Assembly (NCBI GenBank): GCA_043764095.1
Contig: JAYUKX010000056.1
Coordinates: 1-64,000, forward strand
Direction of reading: 5' to 3'
Origin: M3007 sp043764095
Lineage (GTDB): Bacteria > Bacteroidota > Bacteroidia > Chitinophagales > Saprospiraceae
Length of the DNA stretch: 64,000 nucleotides
Positions 1 to 8,818 of this stretch are shown here, piece after piece (positions within the stretch are counted from its first letter, which is position 1; every line of letters begins with the position of its first letter). A program made the translations under genes and the position numbers. A model generated the notes under the pieces. The model did not search any database, had not been told where the DNA came from, and saw only the letters and a program-made list of their open reading frames with translations.

Positions 1-110
1 TTCATCGGTTGTTTAGTACCACTAAACGCCCTCTTCATGCCTTAATAGTGACAAAATCGTCTCCCCAAATCTGTACCTTTATTTAATTCTCATTCCTAAA
101 ACATTAAAGA

Positions 111-839
111 ATGAAATATTTGCTTTTTATTTTCCTCGCTTGTACGACCAGTGCAGCAATTGCGCAAAATACGCACAAGTCGCTACGCCAAGGCGATGCC
201 GCTTATGAAGGCGCACGGTACAATAAAGCGGAACAAGCTTATGGCGATGCCGTAAAAACTACGCCAGCCGATCCGAAAGCCAACTACAACCTCGGCACAG
301 CGCAATACAAAGCAGGTAATTATGAAGCCGCTGCCAAAACCCTAGAGGCGGCGGCCAAAAACGCAAAAACCCCGACCGATCGAGCCGACGCATTCCACAA
401 CCTTGGGAACGCACACCTCAAACAACAAAAATACCAAGAGGCCGTAAATGCTTACGAAAACAGCTTGCGCAACCGCCCCGGTGATGCCCAAACCAAACAA
501 AACCTACAAATGGCACGCGAAAAATTAAAAAAAGAACAGGAACAACAAAAAAAAGAGCAGGATAAAAAACAAGATCAAAATAAAGACCAGCAAAATAAAG
601 ACCAGCAAAATAAAGATCAAGAGTCGCAAGATAAAAACGAACCGCCTAAAGATCAGCAACAAAACAAAGACCAGCAACAGCAAAATAAACCAGAAAACCA
701 ACAACCAGAAAAACCCAAACTCAGCCAAAACAAAGAACAATTACTCAAAAGTGTAGAACGCAAAGACCGCGATATAAAACAAAAATACCAGGAACGAACC
801 ACTCAAACCAAACCAAATAGAAGCCGAAAAGATTGGTAA
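111..839 (+). CDS. BatC-like periplasmic TPR protein with a Lys/Gln-rich tail
   Basis: The 242-residue product starts with a signal peptide (MKYLLFIFLACTTSAAIAQ). About three TPR units follow at residues 23-135, with typical spacing around NYNLGTAQYKAGNYEAA and HNLGNAHLKQQKYQEA. From about residue 136 the chain is almost only K, Q, D, E, N and P, built from repeats of DQQNK, and is surely disordered. This layout, TPRs followed by a charged Gln-rich tail, matches TPR proteins of the Bacteroidota Bat (aerotolerance) operons. No other bat genes are in view, because the window begins just upstream. The aldo/keto reductase gene starts 17 nt downstream and may be co-transcribed. The BatC assignment is by resemblance; a generic periplasmic TPR scaffold is the alternative. 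Confidence 0.75.
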   Translation: MKYLLFIFLACTTSAAIAQNTHKSLRQGDAAYEGARYNKAEQAYGDAVKTTPADPKANYNLGTAQYKAGNYEAAAKTLEAAAKNAKTPTDRADAFHNLGNAHLKQQKYQEAVNAYENSLRNRPGDAQTKQNLQMAREKLKKEQEQQKKEQDKKQDQNKDQQNKDQQNKDQESQDKNEPPKDQQQNKDQQQQNKPENQQPEKPKLSQNKEQLLKSVERKDRDIKQKYQERTTQTKPNRSRKDW

Positions 840-856
840 TCAATAATTAAACTAAT

Positions 857-1840
857 ATGCAATATAGAAGATTAGGAAAATCAGGCTTGCAAGTGAGCGT
901 CCTTTCACTAGGATCGTGGATCACTTTTGGCAAGCAAATTGGCGATGATACCGCCGAAAATCTCATGCGCGTCGCATACGAAAATGGTGTCAACTTTTTT
1001 GACAATGCCGAAATATATGCACGTGGCGAAAGTGAGGTTGTCATGGGTAAAGTCCTAAAAAAAATGAACTGGGATCGTAGTTCCTGGCTGGTTTCTTCTA
1101 AAGTCTTTTTTGGCTCAGGAGGTAAATTACCCAACCAAACAGGCCTCAGTCGAAAGCATATTTTCGAGGCATGCCACGCCAGCCTAAAACGCTTGCAAGT
1201 GGAGTATATTGACCTGTACTTCTGCCATAGACCCGATAAAAATACGCCTATCGAAGAAACCGTATGGGCAATGAACCATCTTATCGCACAAGGCAAAATC
1301 CTATATTGGGGTACGTCCGAATGGAGTGCGCAGGAAATTATGGAAGCGCATATGGTAGCACGCGAAAACAGGCTGATCGGCCCTGTTATGGAGCAACCAC
1401 AGTACAATATGTTTGTCCGAAATAAAGTAGAAGCAGAATTTAACCAGCTCTACAAAACGGTTGGACTAGGTACTACGGTGTGGTCGCCGCTGGCATCAGG
1501 CGCACTGACAGATAAATACCTGGACAAATTTCCAAGTGGTACAAGGCTCGGATTGGATGGTTTTGAATGGCTCAAAGAACGTAGCCTACAACCTTCGCAC
1601 CTCGAAAAAGCACGCAAATTGAGCGAATTAGCACAAAAACTGGGCACTAACTTACCCAAACTGGCCATTGCGTGGACTGTCCAAAACCCAAATGTAACGA
1701 CGGCCATTTTGGGTGCTTCCAAACCAGAACAATTGCAAGAGACCCTCCAAAGTTTGGAAGTATTGCCTTTGCTCACACCCAAAGTGAACGAGCAAATTGA
1801 ACGGATTTTGAAAAATAAACCTACTTTGCCCGATTTTTAA
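857..1840 (+). CDS. Aldo/keto reductase of the voltage-gated K+ channel beta-subunit type
   Basis: A 327-residue NADPH-dependent oxidoreductase with a TIM-barrel fold. The catalytic tetrad is visible: Asp49 and Tyr54 in NFFDNAEIYARG, Lys82 in VSSKVFFG and His124 in YFCHRPDK. The C-terminal cofactor-binding segment contains AILGASKPEQLQE. The RRLGKSGLQVSVLSLGSW start and the WGTSEWSAQEIMEA motif place it in the Kv-beta/YghZ-like AKR subgroup. These enzymes reduce aldehydes such as methylglyoxal, but the substrate here cannot be read from sequence. It lies 17 nt after the TPR gene on the same strand, and a strong hairpin follows it. Confidence 0.9.
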   Translation: MQYRRLGKSGLQVSVLSLGSWITFGKQIGDDTAENLMRVAYENGVNFFDNAEIYARGESEVVMGKVLKKMNWDRSSWLVSSKVFFGSGGKLPNQTGLSRKHIFEACHASLKRLQVEYIDLYFCHRPDKNTPIEETVWAMNHLIAQGKILYWGTSEWSAQEIMEAHMVARENRLIGPVMEQPQYNMFVRNKVEAEFNQLYKTVGLGTTVWSPLASGALTDKYLDKFPSGTRLGLDGFEWLKERSLQPSHLEKARKLSELAQKLGTNLPKLAIAWTVQNPNVTTAILGASKPEQLQETLQSLEVLPLLTPKVNEQIERILKNKPTLPDF

Positions 1841-1939
1841 TGACACCACTATTCAAAAAATTAAACTACAAAGACCAAAACGCGAGGAAACCCGATCGGG
1901 GCGGATAGCGAAGGCGGTGACAATGTTGGCGGAGGGGAA

Positions 1940-1976
1940 ACGGCAGTCGTAGGGTTTTTATCCCTACAACTGCCGT
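1940..1976. terminator. Inverted repeat between convergent genes, probable bidirectional terminator
   Basis: Two 15-nt arms (ACGGCAGTCGTAGGG and CCCTACAACTGCCGT) pair at 14 of 15 positions around a T-rich 7-nt loop. It sits between the convergent aldo/keto reductase and outer-membrane protein genes. There is no T-tract directly after the stem, so it could instead be a REP-like palindrome. Confidence 0.5.
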
Positions 1977-1981
1977 GGACT

Positions 1982-2989
1982 TTACCGTTCTTTAAGATTG
2001 TTATCTCTCGCTTTTAAATTATACATCAATGAAATCTCAAATCGCTTCATTTTTGTGCTGTAACTATTGCCATAAATTTGTGGGTTATATTCGGTTGTTA
2101 AGCCCTGTGCATAAACAAAACGTGCTTGAATCCGTTTCGAAAGATCAACATCAAAACCAAAGAGTGCGCTCGCACCGAAATAAGCATATTGGTAATATTC
2201 CACTTTTGATGTTGAATTAGTCGCCTCTTCGGCAATTTTGGGTGTTTGCTTATAATAAAACTCCGCTCCTGAAAAAGGTTTTACCGATTTTGCATTCCAT
2301 CTCACAAAAAGTGGAATAGAAATCATGTGATAATTTTTGCGAAAACCTTCATTAACTACTGTAGGAAAGCCAGTTTGATCATATGCTGGAAAATCAGCCC
2401 CTTTAAGAAAATGATAATTCAAACTTGAACCAATACTGATTTTAGATTTAAAAAAATTACGCTCACCATTGATACCAATTTTGAACAACCCTGTGAGTTG
2501 CGTTGTCGAATTACCTCTTGCCCTAGATTGATCACGAACAGCAGTTTCGCTTGTTTTTAGATTATAAGCACCACCTCCAAGCGAAAGGCTTAGATTGTTT
2601 TGTGCTACCACCATGTTTTGGAAAGCAAAGAGCACTACGCCGAAAAAATTTAGTCTTTTCATTTTATCAAATTTTTTTATTGTGAGAAAGTATTGATTCG
2701 AATCTGATAATAAGATGTGGTTTGCCGAAATGGTGGCAGCAAAATATTTATTTATGATCAAATTTTTTTGCGTCGTACCATTATTCGTTTCAAACATATT
2801 GGATGGCGGCAACTGTTCGATGACACTACATCTTTTTAGCCGAATTGTATCCGTCACAAAAATAGTGTCATAGATAAACATTGTATCGTAAATAATTTTA
2901 TTGCGAGCCGTAAAACTACTATTAGGCTTTTGAGCCAATAGTGATGAAATAAAGATCGAAAAAAGAATACATAGAATAGATGGTTTCAT
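1982..2989 (-). CDS. Outer-membrane beta-barrel protein with a second, internal signal peptide
   Basis: The 335-residue frame opens with a signal peptide (MKPSILCILFSIFISSLLAQ) and a stalk-like segment rich in YDT/TDT repeats (residues 33-50). At residue 110 a second complete signal-peptide sequence begins (MKRLNFFGVVLFAFQNMVVAQ). It is followed by alternating hydrophobic beta-strands to a C-terminal barrel end (MKRFEISLMYNL). The ATG at 2660-2662 is preceded by AT-rich sequence that looks like a leader, not protein. So this may be two genes merged in frame, with the real barrel gene starting at 2662. The frame starts 5 nt after the sigma/anti-sigma gene ends, so they are probably one operon. 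The barrel function is unknown. Confidence 0.65.
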   Translation of the reverse strand: MKPSILCILFSIFISSLLAQKPNSSFTARNKIIYDTMFIYDTIFVTDTIRLKRCSVIEQLPPSNMFETNNGTTQKNLIINKYFAATISANHILLSDSNQYFLTIKKFDKMKRLNFFGVVLFAFQNMVVAQNNLSLSLGGGAYNLKTSETAVRDQSRARGNSTTQLTGLFKIGINGERNFFKSKISIGSSLNYHFLKGADFPAYDQTGFPTVVNEGFRKNYHMISIPLFVRWNAKSVKPFSGAEFYYKQTPKIAEEATNSTSKVEYYQYAYFGASALFGFDVDLSKRIQARFVYAQGLTTEYNPQIYGNSYSTKMKRFEISLMYNLKARDNNLKER

Positions 2990-2994
2990 AATAT

Positions 2995-4092
2995 TTACTT
3001 AAAAATAGTATCTTTTTTTATAACTTTTTTGTTTATAATAACTGTTTGTTTTTCAATAGTTTCAACGCCGCCTTGTTGGTGTCTATTTTTTACGTTTACT
3101 TTTGGTGGAGCCGAATCGTGCTTTTTATCATTGTTGGTTGACGTAACAGATTGGGCTGTATCCATTGTTATACCAATTTGTTCCGCCGCATCCGTTGTCG
3201 GTATTAGGCTTTGATGGAATATTACCTTACTTTGAGCGGAATTAGTGTCAATCGGGCCATTTTCAATATTTGAAATGGGCAGATCATTGGTATTTTTTTT
3301 GCTCAATGTAAGGAAAACACCGATAACTGCAATTGCTGAGATACAGGCAATCGCGTACATCATTTTAGAAAAAATAAATCTTGGTGCCGGAGGAGCAGGA
3401 GCGTCTTTCAATATTTTTTTTAATATATCAGGTGTTCGATTTGGAGCGATATGAAGATTATTTAGTTTCGATTTATACAAATCATCAATATACCCTTGAT
3501 TATCTGTTGAAAGAGACATAAATACAGCAATTTTCCTGTTTTTTTTCTTTTTTTCCAAAGCCATTTGAAGTAATATTTCTTGAATTTTTTTGCGTGCGCG
3601 TGACAAGTGAGACTTTGATGTACCTGCGCTTATTTGTAGTTGCTCTGCAATCTGTTGGTGCGAAAAACTATCGAATACATACAGGTTAAATACCGTTTTA
3701 TGGTGCAACGGCAACAAATCAATGGCAGCAAGTAATTCGTCTTGTTGAAAATCGCTGGTCAAGATCAACGATTTAGCATCATGGTATTCATTGCTTGCCG
3801 CGTCGTTTTCACTATCACCAAGGTCAATATCTTCAATAGATTCTATTGCCCATTGTTTCTGTTTGCGCAGATACATCAGTGCTGTATTGATAGCAATGCG
3901 CGAGAGCCAGCCCTCAAAAGAGCCTTTGTTTTCATAACTATGTTGCTTATTTATGGCTGTTATGAAAGTGTCGTGCATCAGATCTTCGGCTGCGTTAAGA
4001 TCTGAAACATACCGACGGCATAAACCAAAGATTTTTGGTGCATGGTTTTGGTAGGCATTTTGCCAAAATGTTGTGCTAATACTTGAAGTCAT
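2995..4092 (-). CDS. ECF sigma factor fused to a membrane anti-sigma-like domain
   Basis: The 365-residue product begins as a standard ECF sigma-70 factor: region 2 at about residues 10-80 (AAEDLMHDTFITAINK, GWLSRIAINTALMYLRK) and region 4 at 118-175 (LPLHHKTVFNLYVFDSFSHQ, then SHLSRARKKI). A normal ECF factor would end near residue 185. Here the frame continues into MSLSTDNQGYIDDLYKSKLN, which resembles the start of a separate anti-sigma-like gene. A single transmembrane helix follows at about 244-264, then a low-complexity, probably periplasmic tail. The product could be a membrane-tethered sigma factor, or the second part may be translated separately from the ATG at 3519. The outer-membrane gene follows after 5 nt. 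Confidence 0.8.
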   Translation of the reverse strand: MTSSISTTFWQNAYQNHAPKIFGLCRRYVSDLNAAEDLMHDTFITAINKQHSYENKGSFEGWLSRIAINTALMYLRKQKQWAIESIEDIDLGDSENDAASNEYHDAKSLILTSDFQQDELLAAIDLLPLHHKTVFNLYVFDSFSHQQIAEQLQISAGTSKSHLSRARKKIQEILLQMALEKKKKNRKIAVFMSLSTDNQGYIDDLYKSKLNNLHIAPNRTPDILKKILKDAPAPPAPRFIFSKMMYAIACISAIAVIGVFLTLSKKNTNDLPISNIENGPIDTNSAQSKVIFHQSLIPTTDAAEQIGITMDTAQSVTSTNNDKKHDSAPPKVNVKNRHQQGGVETIEKQTVIINKKVIKKDTIFK

Positions 4093-4285
4093 CCATCACA
4101 TTTTTTTGATAAGGATTGAGATTTATCCAACAATCATAAGTTATTATTTTATCGTTCCTTATTGCGCAAAAAACGAAAATTTGTACAAAATATCGCCGCT
4201 AAATTTGTGCTTTTAGGTAAATCTCAATATTTAGATGCGAAGAATTAAAAAGGTGGCAGTAAAATTTATTTTTTTTAAATTTTTG

Positions 4286-4680
4286 ATAAGTATTTTCAAA
4301 GGGTACACCTTTTCTCTATAAAAATAATTTTATCCACTTGGAAATTTCAAAAAGTTAAAATTTAGTGCAATAATGCCTACTGCCTACTTTTTTTCGCCAA
4401 AAAAAGAAAGTAGGCAAAAAAGGCCTCGGCTGACGAAAAATGCCGTGCTTTTGCTTCCTCGCTCCGGCGGCGCCAAAAAAAACTCGCCGCAAAATCGAGC
4501 GGGGACTGTGTCCCGTAAATTACCTTTGGCTCAAACACTTTTTGGCTTCATCCGCCTCCACTCAAGCAAAACCTGCATTTTTCTAAGGCCGGTTTTGCCA
4601 CACTTGGAGTACTGTGCCTCAAGTCAAATGTCAAAATATCTTACCAAAAATAAAAGTGTACCCTTTCTAAATAAGTATTT
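4286..4680. repeat. MITE-like element with terminal inverted repeats in a 737-bp gene-free region
   Basis: The gap between the sigma gene and serS (4093-4829) holds no credible gene. Within it, AAAGGGTACACCTTTT (4298-4313) and its near-complement AAAAGTGTACCCTTT (4652-4666) form terminal inverted repeats. They are flanked outside by an identical 10-bp ATAAGTATTT (4286-4295 and 4671-4680), like a target duplication. Inside is a 34-nt palindrome (4382-4415) and a GC-richer block. A 115-codon open frame here (4373-4720) has no protein character. I infer a small non-autonomous repeat. Confidence 0.5.
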
Positions 4681-4740
4681 GGACATAATTAATTGCAGCA
4701 ATGAACGAAGGTATTTTTAGCATTCAAGTACCTACCACAA

Positions 4741-4793
4741 AAAAAGTGTAGCATATACCACCCATAAACAGAGGCATATACTACACTTTTTTA
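4741..4793. terminator. Bidirectional hairpin terminator downstream of serS
   Basis: AAAAAGTGTAGCATAT and ATATACTACACTTTTTT form a long stem with T-runs on both strands. It lies 37 nt beyond the serS stop codon, in the right place to end the serS transcript. Confidence 0.7.
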
Positions 4794-4829
4794 TCAAATT
4801 CAGACATTTAGTCAAACGACCAAGTCCAA

Positions 4830-6110
4830 CTAACCAATTTTTTTAAACCCTGTATATTTCCAAAGTGCTTTTGGCATTTGAATACCATCGGCGGTTTGGT
4901 TATTTTCCAACAAGGCAGCCACAATACGGGCAAGGGCCAGCGCCGATCCATTGAGCGTATGCGCCAGTTCTATTTTACCATTGGTATCGCGGTAACGGAG
5001 TTTGAGGCGATTGGTTTGGAACGTTTCAAAATTAGAAACAGAACTCACTTCCAACCAACGTTGTTGTGCAGCAGACCATACTTCAAAGTCGAAAGTTTTG
5101 GCAGATGCAAAACCCATATCGCCACCACACAGCAACAGAATGCGATAAGGCAGTTCCAATTTGGTCATCAACTTAGATACATGCGCTACCATACCCATCA
5201 AAGCCTTGTAGGAATTGTCGGGATGTTCCACGCGTACAATTTCTACCTTATCAAACTGGTGGACACGATTGAGGCCACGCACGTGCGCGCCCCATGCGCC
5301 AGCCTCGCGGCGGAAGCAGGGCGTATAAGCCGTCATTTTAATAGGCAAGTCTTTGATGTTTACAATTTCGTCGCGCATAATATTCGTAACGGGGACTTCG
5401 GCTGTAGGGATCAGGTACAGGTTGTCCTCGGTGCAGTGGTACATCTGTGCTTCTTTATCGGGCAGCTGTCCAGTAGCACGCGCGCTTTCTTCATTCACCA
5501 AATGGGGCGGGAGGACTTCTTCATAACCCGCTTTTACCGCTTCGTCTAAGAAGAACTGGATCAATGCGCGTTGTAGGCGCGCACCTTGGCCGCGGTAAAC
5601 AGGAAAACCCGATCCGGTTAGTTTTACACCCAATTCAAAATCGAAGAGGTTGTATTTTTTGCCTAGATCCCAATGCGGTACAGCATCAGCGGGCAAAGTA
5701 GGGAAAGGTTTTGCCCATGCTTTGAACACTTTGTTCTCTTCCGGTGTTTTACCTTTAGGAACAGATTTGTGTGGGGCATTAGGCACGGAGTACAGCAACT
5801 GATCGAGATCATGCTTAGTAGCGGCAAGCACTTCTTCCAAAGATTTTTCTTTGTCCTTTAACAGCACTACTGCTTTTTTTTGTTGTTCGGCCTCCTCTTT
5901 TTTTCCTTGGCCCATGAGCGCGCCAATAGATTTAGCCATTTTGTTCATTTCTGCGCGTGCGTCATCGAGTTCTTTTTGCCCGGAGCGACGGTGGTCGTCC
6001 AAAACAATAATTTGATCAATAACCTTTAATTGGCTTGAATTCCAATTACGTTTGCGCAATCCAGCCACTATTCTGGCCTTTTCTTCGCGAATTATTTCTA
6101 GTTGGAGCAT
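4830..6110 (-). CDS. serS: Seryl-tRNA synthetase
   Basis: Class II aminoacyl-tRNA synthetase charging tRNA-Ser. The N-terminal antiparallel coiled coil spans about residues 20-110, and the catalytic core carries motif 2 (MTAYTPCFRREAGAWG) and motif 3 (HTLNGSALALARIVAALLEN). The 426-residue length is normal for the family. I start at the ATG at 6108-6110 (MLQLEIIREEKARIVAGLRK), as family members begin this way. The frame stays open 11 codons further upstream, but that extension (MAFFENIFLFY) is AT-rich and unlike SerRS. It is transcribed divergently from rho. Confidence 0.96.
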   Translation of the reverse strand: MLQLEIIREEKARIVAGLRKRNWNSSQLKVIDQIIVLDDHRRSGQKELDDARAEMNKMAKSIGALMGQGKKEEAEQQKKAVVLLKDKEKSLEEVLAATKHDLDQLLYSVPNAPHKSVPKGKTPEENKVFKAWAKPFPTLPADAVPHWDLGKKYNLFDFELGVKLTGSGFPVYRGQGARLQRALIQFFLDEAVKAGYEEVLPPHLVNEESARATGQLPDKEAQMYHCTEDNLYLIPTAEVPVTNIMRDEIVNIKDLPIKMTAYTPCFRREAGAWGAHVRGLNRVHQFDKVEIVRVEHPDNSYKALMGMVAHVSKLMTKLELPYRILLLCGGDMGFASAKTFDFEVWSAAQQRWLEVSSVSNFETFQTNRLKLRYRDTNGKIELAHTLNGSALALARIVAALLENNQTADGIQMPKALWKYTGFKKIG

Positions 6111-6170
6111 ATAAAATAAAAAAATATTTTCAAAAAACGCCACAAGGTAGGCTAAATATAAAATAAGGTT

Positions 6171-6178
6171 TACCTTTG
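6171..6178 (+). promoter_or_regulatory. Candidate -7 promoter element for rho
   Basis: TACCTTTG matches the Bacteroidota consensus TAnnTTTG. No clear TTTG is present at -33. If used, the rho mRNA would have a leader of about 310 nt. Confidence 0.4.
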
Positions 6179-6207
6179 CAGCGTTACAAATATTTCTAAA
6201 CGTCTTA

Positions 6208-6248
6208 TTTTAGAAAAAAAATCCACGTTTTAGAAAAAAAGATCCACG
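6208..6248. repeat. Tandem direct repeat in the serS-rho intergenic region
   Basis: Two adjacent units, TTTTAGAAAAAAAATCCACG and the same with one extra G, lie in the 382-bp divergent gap between serS and rho. The rest of that gap shows no gene. The role is unknown: operator, leader element or slippage product. Confidence 0.6.
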
Positions 6249-6492
6249 ATATCTACCGGATTTACCACACTCCCGATATTTTTATTGCCCTATCCTGCGT
6301 TGGTTAAGTCCGAAAATTGTACTATTTCTCACCCGGAAATGTAATTAAGCATGCTGCTTGTATGCCATGCCGAAGTAAGCCTTGCAGGATTTTATACCTG
6401 CTTCGCCCTCCATAATGGTTCAACCGGAATATACACCGTTTGTGCCTCTACATTTCCGAAATTACACACCCACCTTAATCGTTAGAAAGTCG

Positions 6493-8676
6493 ATGTACGA
6501 CATTTTGCAGTTGAATGAGAAGTTGGTTACCGAGTTGCGCGATATTGCCACTAAACTCGGAATCAAAGGCGCTAATCGCCTGACCAAACAGGATCTGGTC
6601 TATAAGATCCTTGATGAACAAGCCTTGGCCGCGAAAGGACAAGGCGGAGAATTCGTTCCAGAAGTTGACGAACCCGCTCCAGGCCGTAAAATCGTGGTGC
6701 GTAAACCCACAGCAGAAAGAGAATCTGAACAGAGTGACGCTAAAAAAGGTCGAAAGACCAAGGACGAATCTGCTCAAAATGCGCCTGCTCCGCTACCACC
6801 ACCACCGCCGCAACAACAGTCACCAACACAACAGCCACAACTCCCACCACAGCCAGAACCTCGCGTTCTAAAGCCAGTGGCAGGACCAAAACAAATGACG
6901 CGGAATGCTCCGCTGCCCATTCCACCACAACCACAACCACAAAGACCACCGCAAACACCACCTCCACCGCAACAGCAGCGCCCATATCCGCCTCAGCAAC
7001 AACAGCCGAACCCGAATATGAGACAGCAGAATTATCCGCCTCCTGCTCCCCCGCAACCTGGAACGTACCGCGACCGCTATGGCCGTTTACAACAAGGACC
7101 ACCTCCACCACAGGGGCCGCAACAGCAAAACAGACCACCCCAGCCCCCGCCTCAGCAACAACAAAATAGACCCCCCCAGCCCCCAATGCCGCCACAAGGT
7201 GGTATGTACCGCGACCGCTATGGCCGCCTGCAACAAGGCCCTCCTGGTGGACAACAAATGCCACAGCAGCGCCAACAACAACAACAACAATTCCGCCAAC
7301 CCAACCAGCAACAAGGTGGTTACCGCGACCAACGTGGGGGAAATCAAAATTTATACGATCAAGATGCCAATCGCTACGATCGCTACGAAGATGAGTTTGT
7401 TCCTAATCCAATGATGGAAGAGGAGGATTATGATATGCCACCACAAGCACCTGCTCAACAGCGCATTGGTGACGACTATGATGATGATCAAGCACCACAA
7501 GTAGATGTTCAGGAGGTAATGCCGGTGATTGTTAAAGAGAAATTCGATGTAGAATTAGACGGAATTATTGATGGTGGTGGTACGCTGGAAATGATGTCGG
7601 ATGGATATGGCTTTTTGCGCTCTACCGATTTTAATTACCTCACCAGCCCTGATGATATTTATGTTTCGCCTTCACAGGTCAAATTATTTGGTCTGCGTAC
7701 CGGTGATACGGTGTATGGCTCCATGCGCCCGCCAAAAGAAGGTGAAAAATATTTTGCCTTGTTGAAGGTACATAAAATTAATGGTTTAGAGCCGAAAGAT
7801 GTACGCGACCGCGTACCATTCGATTACTTAACACCGCTGTTCCCTACCAAAAAATTCACCTTGCTGACCAGTACAACAGGTAGAGATTTTGGTAACCGCT
7901 TAGTGGAATTGTTTACACCAATCGGTAAAGGACAACGTGGCTTGATCGTGGCGCAACCAAAAACAGGTAAAACATTCCTGTTGAAGGACTTAGCCAATGC
8001 TATTACCAAAAATCACCCCGAATGTTATGTGATTATCCTTCTCATCGACGAACGCCCCGAAGAGGTAACGGATATGAAACGCAACGTAAAAGCAGAAGTA
8101 GTTTCTTCTACTTTTGACGAAACTGCCGACAATCACGTCCGTTTGGCCAATATCATTTTGGAAAAGGCAAAACGAATGGTAGAATGCGGCCACGATGTGG
8201 TGATCCTGCTGGATTCCATTACCCGTTTGGCACGCGCCTATAACACTGTTGCGCCTGCTTCGGGTAAGGTGCTGTCTGGTGGTGTAGAAGCAACCGCATT
8301 ACAAAAACCTAAAAAATTCTTTGGTGCTGCACGCGCCATCGAGCATGGAGGTTCTTTGACGATTATTGCCACCGCCTTAACGGATACAGGTTCAAAAATG
8401 GATCAGGTGATCTTTGAAGAATTTAAAGGTACAGGTAATATGGAATTGCAATTGGATCGCCAATTGGCCAATAAACGCATGTATCCAAGTATTGACCTTA
8501 CCAAATCAAGCACACGTCGCGAAGACTTGTTGCTGGATCGAGATACACTACAACGCATGTTTATCCTGCGCAATCATTTGGCCGATATGAAGCCAGAAGA
8601 AGCCATGGAGTTTATGCGTAAACACATGATGAATTCTAGTTCCAATGAAGACTTTTTGGAAGGTATGAATAGGTAA
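6493..8676 (+). CDS. rho: Transcription termination factor Rho with a long Gln/Pro-rich insert
   Basis: Hexameric RNA helicase that ends transcription. The 727-residue protein has the Rho N-terminal helical domain (MYDILQLNEKLVTELRDIA), then about 270 residues of disordered sequence rich in Q, P, R and G, including two copies of YRDRYGRLQQGPP. After that come the cold-shock-like RNA-binding domain (MMSDGYGFLRSTDFNYL) and the RecA-type ATPase, with P-loop AQPKTGKT at about 487-494 and DSITRLARAYN. E. coli Rho has about 419 residues, so the excess is the insert. I start at ATG 6493 because Bacteroidota Rho proteins begin MYDILQL; the frame is open back to 6382 without family similarity. Confidence 0.96.
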   Translation: MYDILQLNEKLVTELRDIATKLGIKGANRLTKQDLVYKILDEQALAAKGQGGEFVPEVDEPAPGRKIVVRKPTAERESEQSDAKKGRKTKDESAQNAPAPLPPPPPQQQSPTQQPQLPPQPEPRVLKPVAGPKQMTRNAPLPIPPQPQPQRPPQTPPPPQQQRPYPPQQQQPNPNMRQQNYPPPAPPQPGTYRDRYGRLQQGPPPPQGPQQQNRPPQPPPQQQQNRPPQPPMPPQGGMYRDRYGRLQQGPPGGQQMPQQRQQQQQQFRQPNQQQGGYRDQRGGNQNLYDQDANRYDRYEDEFVPNPMMEEEDYDMPPQAPAQQRIGDDYDDDQAPQVDVQEVMPVIVKEKFDVELDGIIDGGGTLEMMSDGYGFLRSTDFNYLTSPDDIYVSPSQVKLFGLRTGDTVYGSMRPPKEGEKYFALLKVHKINGLEPKDVRDRVPFDYLTPLFPTKKFTLLTSTTGRDFGNRLVELFTPIGKGQRGLIVAQPKTGKTFLLKDLANAITKNHPECYVIILLIDERPEEVTDMKRNVKAEVVSSTFDETADNHVRLANIILEKAKRMVECGHDVVILLDSITRLARAYNTVAPASGKVLSGGVEATALQKPKKFFGAARAIEHGGSLTIIATALTDTGSKMDQVIFEEFKGTGNMELQLDRQLANKRMYPSIDLTKSSTRREDLLLDRDTLQRMFILRNHLADMKPEEAMEFMRKHMMNSSSNEDFLEGMNR

Positions 8677-8723
8677 GCAATTGCGTTTAAATACAGGGAC
8701 AATATAGATTTGTCTCGTAAATT

Positions 8724-8768
8724 AATCCCAAATTTTAGCAGAAATGCTGAGATTCGGGATTTTTTTTA
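8724..8768 (+). terminator. Rho-independent terminator after rho
   Basis: AATCCCAAATTTTAGCA pairs with TGCTGAGATTCGGGATT (two G-U pairs and one mismatch) around a GAAA tetraloop, followed by eight T's. Confidence 0.85.
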
Positions 8769-8818
8769 GTCTGTAGGTGCGTTCAAGCATTTCAATTGAA
8801 TTCATACGAATCGTTGTT

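Noticed and set aside
4373..4720. A 115-codon open frame
   Set aside because: It lies inside the MITE-like repeat, has no domain character, and part of it is the translated palindrome.
6740..7264. Long minus-strand frame of 174 codons rich in Val and Ala
   Set aside because: It is the antisense shadow of the Gln/Pro repeats of rho.
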